10,052 bases of DNA from DATAMF01 sp964472565 (lineage in GTDB: Bacteria; Chloroflexota; Anaerolineae; Aggregatilineales; Aggregatilineaceae). The translations under genes were made by a program, and so were the position numbers. The notes beneath the pieces are model-generated. The model was not told the DNA's origin and did not search any database. It was given only the letters and a program-made list of their open reading frames with translations. Below are positions 8,001-10,052 of this stretch, piece after piece. Numbering within the stretch: the stretch's first letter is position 1; every line of letters starts with the position of its first letter. Location: positions 1 through 10,052 of the forward strand of contig CAYYNB010000199.1 of the NCBI GenBank assembly GCA_964472565.1. The letters run 5' to 3'.

Positions 8001-9202
8001 AGGTTCGCGCCGATCAGAACCGCGTTACCATTTCCACTGATCGCAACCGTGCTGCTGCTGAACCAATCTTCGGGCAACAAATCGGCAGGGGCAAGTTTGG
8101 CCTGCTGGGTCCAGGTCGTGCCGCTGCGAACAAAGATATACGCGGCTCCCGTATTCGCGGATGCCCCATCACCATAACGTGAGGCGACCAGCAGTGTATT
8201 CCCATCGTCGCTGATACTGGCATCATGTCCAAACAGGTCGCCCGACTGGCTGTCGGAACCCACCAATCGCGCCTGCTGCACCCAACTGCTACCATTAAAG
8301 GTATAAATGAACACGGCACCCGTGCCACCGGAGCGCGCGGCACCAATGGCGATGGTGCTACCATCGCGGCTGATGTCCACATAAATTCCATAAATATCCA
8401 TGTACGTCCCAACGGGATCGACCAGCTTTTGCTGCTGCGTCCAGGTCGTGCCGCTGCGGGTATATACATAAGCCGCGCCTGTATGCCCATTTTGCAGCCA
8501 CGCGCCGACCACCGCGATATTGCCATCGCCGCTGATCGCCACGTCCTTGCCGAAATTCGCGCCGGAAACGACATCTGCCGGCAGCAGTTTGGCCTGCTGT
8601 GTCCAGGTGCTGCCACTACGCACATAAATATAAGCTTCGCCGTCCCCGACATCAAAGCCCTGCAAATGGCTCACAATGGCGGTATTTCCGTCCGAACTGA
8701 TGTCCACCGACCAGCCATAATGCTGGCTTGTGGTTCCGGTGGGAGCTTGCAGCTTGGCTTGCAGCGCAAACAAGCCTTCAGTAGGCGTACAGGCCTGGGT
8801 GGTCACGCTGGCCGGGGTGGAGAACGGAGAGACTTCGTTATCATCGGTGCGGAAGGCCCGCACACGGTAGGAGTACAGGGTGTTGCATGTCAAGCCACTG
8901 TCCATATAGTGGACTGTGTTTGCGCCAACCGTCCCGATCTGAGTCCAGGCGCTGGCCCCATCGGGCAGGCGTTCAATCAGATAGTGACTCTCGTCGGCGT
9001 TGGGATCACTCCAACTCAGGTTGATTTGAGTTTGTGACACCGCACTCGCCTGCAAGGGATCAGGAGCGGATAAGGGTGAATTACCATACGCAGCTAAAAT
9101 GCTGCGCCAGCTAAAGTCGCCATAGGGCAAACCAACTATCAAAAAGAAGCCGGTCACTAACAACGCGATCAGGCTCATGATCGTAAAACGGTTTTTTCCC
9201 AT
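2021..9202 (-). CDS. Giant secreted or surface modular protein (FN3, FG-GAP propeller, FN3-like repeats, CBM-like, MAM-like), 2393 aa
   Basis: A very large protein built almost wholly of beta-sandwich and propeller modules. I recognise no enzyme active site, so a role in adhesion, matrix or polysaccharide binding is inferred. Order by residue: hydrophobic segment 7-26; FN3 domain 47-138; seven FG-GAP-like repeats 145-528; six FN3 domains 535-1107; ten FN3-like YYWRVRA repeats 1110-2047; CBM6/35-like jelly roll 2058-2180; Thr/Pro linker 2181-2208; MAM or immune-inhibitor-A-like jelly roll 2212-2354; acidic, Pro-rich tail 2355-2393. The only 16 cysteines sit as conserved pairs (two in each FN3 domain, two in the last repeat), which suits disulfides outside the cytoplasm. 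There is no LPXTG motif and no C-terminal membrane helix. The start has AAGGGGG nine bases upstream. The frame is open for over 7 kb without interruption, which is strong evidence for a real gene. Confidence 0.94.
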   Translation of the reverse strand: MGKNRFTIMSLIALLVTGFFLIVGLPYGDFSWRSILAAYGNSPLSAPDPLQASAVSQTQINLSWSDPNADESHYLIERLPDGASAWTQIGTVGANTVHYMDSGLTCNTLYSYRVRAFRTDDNEVSPFSTPASVTTQACTPTEGLFALQAKLQAPTGTTSQHYGWSVDISSDGNTAIVSHLQGFDVGDGEAYIYVRSGSTWTQQAKLLPADVVSGANFGKDVAISGDGNIAVVGAWLQNGHTGAAYVYTRSGTTWTQQQKLVDPVGTYMDIYGIYVDISRDGSTIAIGAARSGGTGAVFIYTFNGSSWVQQARLVGSDSQSGDLFGHDASISDDGNTLLVASRYGDGASANTGAAYIFVRSGTTWTQQAKLAPADLLPEDWFSSSTVAISGNGNAVLIGANLQSSGTQTNAGAAYYFTRSGSTWMQQQKLTAPDPGSWIWFGTGPVLSSDGTLALITAYDQSAASETAGAVYVYTLNGGQWTKTQKLLSTAMGQYDHGNVAAIDQGGNTILVGASYEDNSEGAAYVFVRDTAPLPDPSNLTATPVSSTQIDLSWSDNSTDETEFQLERSPDGVSSWTSIGTVGANGTTYSNTGLTCNTTYHYRVRAYRSSDNRYSAYSPAGIATTLACAPLPPPNNLTATAISPTRVALTWNDHSTDETSFHLERSFDGFTGWFEVGAVGPNDTTYTDTAAACNTFYYYRVRAYRSTDNQYSTFSPAATVTTQACQAVNAPTDLVAVVVSPASIDLNWTDHSIDDTAFRVERSLDGSSNWTQIGSTAASAVTYSDTAITCGTVYYYRVRAYRGTDNQYSLYSNTAHATACSPLYAPTNLSAVVIVPTARIDLNWTDQTTDETEFRVERSPDGTSRWEEIGSTAANVTTYSDPSVICGAVYYYRVRAFRGSDGQFSPATSEAHATACSPLYGPSDLTAKVLSASQIKLDWTDNSPNETAFRIERSPDGLSNWTQIGNVSANVTTYTDTSLVCGTEAYYRVRAFRSSDGQYSLFSSAAHVIACMPDAPSDLTATAISQTRIDLSWTDNAATETNFKIERSPDGTSGWAEIQTLAANTQAYSNTALTCGTTYYYRVRAVRSTGNLLSGYSNVSSAATRPCSPVTGPVLLTPTDREVTADNTPAFTWEAVANAHHYQIQIDEVATFATPEQNIDVTGLTYTSPALPDQPLYYWRVRGVTSYGDAGPWSAVRRFTVNTKQPAVPTLTAPVNQTNSPDTTPLFRWSAVAGATQYHLWIDDDPGFNSPLTYTPTTATYTLTGPLPYGVYYWRVQAGNAADTWGDWSAAFTLNLTIHQLPANGSFSTDTTPLLRWSAVTGATGYTLQIADNANFTGATSYPLGLVTSYTLPDLAPHEYFWRLQVQPAADPAAWTPGWSFTITASIPVALVPGLPAANSRTADPTPAFSWGTVSDAVSYEFQLDEVSTFASPRLDVTQSTASFTPADNLPDGRYYWRVRAFNDVATAGLWSAARLVIIDTAAPRLLSPADQSGTTLTTATLKWSASATAALYRIWIDDDPLFGSYTEFTTTTLTQVVTLPGPGVYHWRVRFEDAAGNPGVWSAAWQFSVVNTVIKPARPVLASPATGSPTNNTQPTFGWNTAANGTSYQFQIDSVNTFASPDEDVTVSGLTHTLGVSLAPGRYYWRVRAISAEGIAGPWSAIWNIQIDLTPPPAPKLSLPADNTGTPTTAPRLVWLAVTGAGAYRLQVDTVASFDSAELNIIDPILTTNYTLSLLADGTTYYWRVQAQDRAGNWGGWSATYHFTVTMLKTPLNGSAKVDTTPTFVWNAVTGASYEFQLDTSPSFDSMPLPDQYSGGATTRTSPVLAYGTYYWRVRPVIGGVPGTWSQVWTVTVTTTPPAAPKQVTLANNALTSETAPTFAWMSAARGLYYQIQIASDTTFAYPIQNVTGGENILTYTALPLPDGKYYWRVRAYNIYDVPGAWSTVFNFTVDATPPDAPVLVAPLTDASVTNAKLKLSWTRVPDAVKYELLLDRTPSFTQPSILLGNVLTYTPLKPLSQGEYQWCVLAIDKAGNVSACSEVRTFTLVAGNTISIDSPLVLDAPYNTADLIEAETVAQTGVWTTYDTDAASGGRYVYSSGTAGDALSLTFAGTGVDIVYVQHPAMGTLAVEIDGVIQQTIISTSDRTVFGARVAVNGLAVGSHTLRVYAVAGTIALDAFQIIPADVPATPVPTGTPESTATPATPAPLPVLLVPMTDSFAGSLPWTPGGSWQPDTQSAYQGSGWFVEALTRNQSSTLTAGYQLDLRTAAAPQLTFWQQMTLTGGDVAALDVSLDGGLTWLPLDVQIGTASAWTLHTVDLTAYRGAIIQLRFRLDTLGQVPEGQSAFGWWIDELAVSDMIPPTTTPDAWILPAVVPTEVPTELPPADEGGWVLPES
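2024..2140 (-). other. C-terminal tail with duplicated W-[IV]-L-P motif
   Basis: Residues 2355-2393 are Pro-, Thr- and Glu-rich and contain DAWILPAV (2364-2371) and GGWVLPES at the very end (2386-2393). There is no hydrophobic helix, LPXTG or PEP-CTERM-like signal. Function unknown. Confidence 0.55.
2141..2569 (-). other. MAM / immune-inhibitor-A-like jelly-roll domain
   Basis: Residues 2212-2354 follow the pattern of the MAM-like domain attached to secreted M6-type peptidases: SGWFVE near 2240-2245, a strand APQLTFWQQM, DVSLDGGLTWLPL, a VDLTAYRG strand and a closing GWWIDELAVSD. No peptidase module accompanies it, so it is likely an adhesive or binding domain. It is preceded by a Thr/Pro-rich linker (residues 2181-2208). 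Confidence 0.7.
2663..3031 (-). other. CBM6/35-like carbohydrate-binding jelly-roll domain
   Basis: Residues 2058-2180 contain DLIEAETVAQTGVW, ASGGRYVYSSGTAGDALSLT, a GTGVDIVYV strand, VEIDGV and LAVGSHTLRVYAV ending in ALDAFQII. This is the usual course of a galactose-binding-like jelly roll as found in carbohydrate-binding modules. The ligand is unknown; sugar binding is inferred from the fold family. Confidence 0.7.
3062..5875 (-). repeat. Tandem array of ten FN3-like 'YYWRVRA' repeats
   Basis: Residues 1110-2047 hold ten repeats of about 90 residues, starting near 1110, 1207, 1296, 1388, 1481, 1577, 1673, 1767, 1858 and 1956. Each has a TPxFxWxxV strand, a YxxQID-like strand, L(P/A)xGxYYWRVRA and a closing GxWSxxxxFTV strand. 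They form a second subfamily distinct from the preceding FN3 domains: no cysteines except in the last copy (Cys2024, Cys2037). CGCACGCGCCAGTAGTA (plus strand) recurs exactly at 3411-3427, 3699-3715 and 4827-4843, marking the shared core. A rigid stalk role is inferred. Confidence 0.88.
5882..7600 (-). repeat. Tandem array of six FN3 domains
   Basis: Residues 535-1107 hold six FN3 domains starting near 535, 632, 729, 823, 919 and 1013. Each begins with PxxLTAxxxSxxxIDLxWTD, carries ERSxDG and YYYRVRA, and has one cysteine pair 30 or 32 residues apart. The identical 17-base word CGCACGCGGTAGTAGTA (plus strand) recurs at 6522-6538, 6810-6826 and 7101-7117. This shows ~290-base periodicity and limited divergence between copies. 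Confidence 0.92.
7619..8770 (-). repeat. Seven-repeat FG-GAP-like beta-propeller domain
   Basis: Residues 145-528 contain seven copies of a core like FGxxVAISGDGNxAVVGA, starting near residues 162, 217, 271, 324, 381, 440 and 496 (53-59 apart). Most copies are followed by a GAAYVYxRSG-xxW-TQQxKL segment; the W-containing part occurs at Trp200, 254, 307, 364, 423 and 480. The seventh such half, without the Trp, is at the N-terminal edge (LQAKL, 147-151), while the last repeat ends at AAYVFVRD. This is how a propeller closes its ring by pairing its two ends. The family resembles the FG-GAP repeats of integrin alpha chains; classical Ca-binding loops are not obvious. Confidence 0.85.
8789..9064 (-). 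repeat. First FN3 domain of the giant protein, separated from the other six by the propeller
   Basis: Residues 47-138 fit the bacterial FN3 pattern: INLSWSDPNADESHYLIER, a central YRVRAFR strand, and cysteines at 106 and 138. It is the same family as the tandem array at 535-1107 but lies on the other side of the propeller. Confidence 0.85.
9083..9202 (-). other. N-terminal export or anchor module of the giant protein
   Basis: Residues 1-40 have a short basic start (Lys3, Arg5), a hydrophobic stretch (7-26) and then GLPYGDFSW (24-32). No convincing A-x-A signal peptidase site follows directly, so an uncleaved signal anchor and a cleaved signal peptide both remain possible. The same arrangement opens the neighbouring 181-aa protein, with RFTI, VGLPY, DF and W at matching places. 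Confidence 0.75.
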
Positions 9203-9211
9203 ACAATGAGA

Positions 9212-9218
9212 CCCCCTT
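9212..9218 (-). promoter_or_regulatory. Shine-Dalgarno sequence of the giant gene
   Basis: AAGGGGG on the minus strand lies nine bases before the ATG at 9202 and fixes that start. Most of it (9214-9218) forms part of the 3' arm of a 7-bp hairpin, so its accessibility could be controlled. Confidence 0.65.
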
Positions 9219-9298
9219 ATTCTAATGAAGATAAGGGCGAAGCAATGTAGTCATCGCCCCAAACTACCCTGTATGCATTCTGACATAGTTTAATGGGG
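9214..9298 (-). promoter_or_regulatory. Leader with three overlapping hairpins (attenuator-like) before the giant gene
   Basis: Read on the minus strand there are four segments: 1 (9298-9286), 2 (9266-9254), 3 (9240-9231) and 4 (9220-9214). Segments 1 and 2 pair by AAACTA/TAGTTT plus CCCC/GGGG across a 3-base bulge. Segments 2 and 3 pair by GGGCGA/TCGCCC. Segments 3 and 4 pair by CCCTTAT/ATAAGGG, covering the Shine-Dalgarno sequence. Neighbouring pairings share bases (9257-9259 and 9235-9237), so 1:2 with 3:4 excludes full 2:3. This is the topology of an attenuator; a regulatory role is inference. Confidence 0.35.
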
Positions 9299-9309
9299 AC
9301 GACAATCAT
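9217..9309 (-). CDS. Possible 30-codon leader ORF ending at the giant gene's Shine-Dalgarno sequence
   Basis: An ATG at 9309 opens a 30-codon frame that runs through leader segments 1-3 and stops with TAA at 9219-9217, overlapping the AAGGGGG of the giant gene. A ribosome on it would disrupt the hairpins and end next to the giant start codon. There is no Shine-Dalgarno sequence before this ATG (T/A-rich bases only), and a frame of this length is likely by chance, so translation is doubtful. The encoded peptide has no run of one amino acid typical of classical amino-acid attenuators. Confidence 0.2.
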   Translation of the reverse strand: MIVVPIKLCQNAYRVVWGDDYIASPLSSLE

Positions 9310-9324
9310 TTTTACAATAAAAAT

Positions 9325-9330
9325 ATTATA
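9325..9330 (-). promoter_or_regulatory. Candidate -10 box for the giant gene
   Basis: TATAAT reads on the minus strand (9330 to 9325) in an AT-rich stretch. A transcript from it would begin near 9318 and have a leader of about 115 bases. No good -35 hexamer is present at 16-18 bases; TTGTTA is there but only 12 bases away. The giant gene may have its own promoter and not depend only on read-through from the small gene. Confidence 0.45.
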
Positions 9331-9400
9331 GGATTAGTATATTAACAATCATAGAAATAAGGCACTTGAAGATAAACTACTGATACAGAGGGGAGTATAA

Positions 9401-9442
9401 CCAGAATGTCTACCAAACAGATTTCGTTAGCAGACATTCTGG
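9401..9442. repeat. 11-bp perfect inverted repeat after the small gene
   Basis: CCAGAATGTCT (9401-9411) and AGACATTCTGG (9432-9442) are perfect inverted copies around a 20-base loop. They lie 17 bases beyond the stop of the 181-aa gene. On the minus strand the stem is followed only by TTATACT, so it is a poor intrinsic terminator; it could be an RNA-stabilising or processing hairpin, a weak terminator, or a protein site. No coding potential was seen in the rest of the 9203-9459 gap. Confidence 0.6.
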
Positions 9443-9459
9443 CACACTAAAGGCGAGGG

Positions 9460-10005
9460 TTACTGCGAGACAAGCACCAGGGTTCCAGGTCGATCAATCT
9501 GCGTGCAGGCGTAATTACCTTCATAATGCACGGGCATGTTCACCGGCACACGCGGGGCCTGATCAGCAGCCAGAAAGATTAGCCCCGAACCCAAAACCGG
9601 GTCTTTCAGACAGACCGTAATCGGCAACAGAAATGGCTCGGCGGAACTGCGACCATCGATGTACAGCACAAAGTCATAAGCGGTAAGGGCACGATCAACC
9701 ACTGCGCCAACTCCAATATTCGCGAGGGGGACAGCGGGGGCGTATAAAACACTCCCTTCGGGAAGGGAGTCTTCGACACTTGAACCTTCCGTTTCATCAA
9801 TGTAAACAGGAGGGGCGCTTTCAGGGTCCACATCGGCAAGCGGTTCCAGCGGCGGCGTTTCTGCGGTGGGAACTTCGGGCACATTATAATCGGTCACGAC
9901 ATCTGCCCATGTAAAATCGGCATAGGGCAGCCCGACAAACATAAATACGACGGTCAATGCCAGAGCAACAACCCCCAAGATGGTGAAACGCTGTTGTAAC
10001 TGCAT
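9460..10005 (-). CDS. Secreted or membrane-anchored protein of unknown function, 181 aa
   Basis: I do not recognise the family. Residues 1-40 form a basic start (Arg6) and hydrophobic segment (about 8-25) followed by VGLPYADFTW (24-33), closely matching the N-terminus of the giant protein. Residues 41-85 are an acidic, Pro-rich spacer that is likely disordered. Residues 86-181 look like a compact beta-rich domain with ITVCLKDP, GLIFLAADQAPRVPV and a final YACTQIDRPGTLVLVSQ. Its two cysteines (132 and 167) could form a disulfide outside the cytoplasm. The start has GGAGGG 4 bases upstream and a TATAAT box ~40 bases upstream. It lies 257 bases upstream of the giant gene on the same strand, so shared surface biology is plausible but unproven. 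No catalytic motif is visible. Confidence 0.85.
   Translation of the reverse strand: MQLQQRFTILGVVALALTVVFMFVGLPYADFTWADVVTDYNVPEVPTAETPPLEPLADVDPESAPPVYIDETEGSSVEDSLPEGSVLYAPAVPLANIGVGAVVDRALTAYDFVLYIDGRSSAEPFLLPITVCLKDPVLGSGLIFLAADQAPRVPVNMPVHYEGNYACTQIDRPGTLVLVSQ
9886..10005 (-). other. N-terminal module shared with the giant protein
   Basis: Residues 1-40: RFTI (6-9), a hydrophobic run, VGLPY (24-28), DF (30-31) and Trp33. The spacing of these landmarks equals that in the giant protein when RFTI is aligned, while everything after residue ~40 differs. Confidence 0.75.
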
Positions 10006-10009
10006 ATGG

Positions 10010-10015
10010 CCCTCC
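10010..10015 (-). promoter_or_regulatory. Shine-Dalgarno sequence of the 181-aa gene
   Basis: GGAGGG on the minus strand lies four bases before the ATG at 10005. The match is strong although the spacing is short, and it supports this start. Confidence 0.7.
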
Positions 10016-10043
10016 GACTATTTTTTCAAAAGCGGGAGCATCC

Positions 10044-10049
10044 ATTATA
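10044..10049 (-). promoter_or_regulatory. Candidate -10 box for the 181-aa gene
   Basis: TATAAT reads on the minus strand (10049 to 10044), giving an expected transcript start near 10037 and a leader of about 30 bases. The -35 region would fall beyond the window end and cannot be judged. Confidence 0.5.
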
Positions 10050-10052
10050 GAG

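Noticed and set aside
8225..9037. 270-codon open frame on the plus strand
   Set aside because: Shadow of the propeller repeats on the other strand; it has no ribosome site or recognisable motif.
9325..9346. TTGTTA as a -35 partner of the TATAAT at 9325-9330
   Set aside because: The gap is only 12 bases; a sigma-70-type promoter needs about 16-18.

Overview
The window looks like part of a chromosome from a Chloroflexota (probably Anaerolineae-like) bacterium. This rests on a moderately high G+C coding style, Thr/Pro-rich linkers of the kind common in secreted proteins of that phylum, and a very large FN3-rich secreted protein. It is an inference from style, not a database match. No RNA gene, CRISPR array, insertion sequence or phage feature was seen.

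Layout: (1) 1-72 holds a short upstream region with a perfect TACATG-AAA-CATGTA dyad. (2) 73-1947 (+) encodes a complete 624-aa ABC half-transporter (exporter) with all nucleotide-binding motifs intact. (3) 1948-2020 is a convergent intergenic gap with a bidirectional intrinsic terminator at 1964-1994. (4) 2021-9202 (-) is one uninterrupted 2393-codon gene for a secreted or membrane-tethered modular protein. Its order is N-terminal hydrophobic segment, one FN3 domain, a seven-repeat FG-GAP-like beta-propeller, six FN3 domains, ten FN3-like 'YYWRVRA' repeats, a carbohydrate-binding-like jelly roll, a Thr/Pro linker, a MAM/immune-inhibitor-A-like jelly roll and a short tail with a duplicated W-[IV]-L-P motif. 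(5) 9203-9459 is an AT-rich gap with a TATAAT box, a leader with three overlapping hairpins that could control the giant gene's Shine-Dalgarno sequence, and a separate 11-bp inverted repeat. (6) 9460-10005 (-) encodes a 181-aa secreted or anchored protein of unknown function. (7) 10006-10052 carries its Shine-Dalgarno sequence and a TATAAT box.

The two minus-strand genes lie in tandem, the small one upstream. Apart from their first ~40 residues they look unrelated, but those residues are strikingly alike (RFTI, hydrophobic stretch, VGLPY-x-DF-x-W). This suggests a common export or tethering module and perhaps a common destination at the cell surface. The giant protein has no recognisable catalytic domain and reads as a long adhesive or structural rod with binding modules. 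The ABC exporter is transcribed towards it and shows no evident functional link.

The best candidates for something undescribed are the shared N-terminal module, the four-segment attenuator-like leader of the giant gene, and the giant architecture itself, in which all 16 cysteines fall into conserved pairs.
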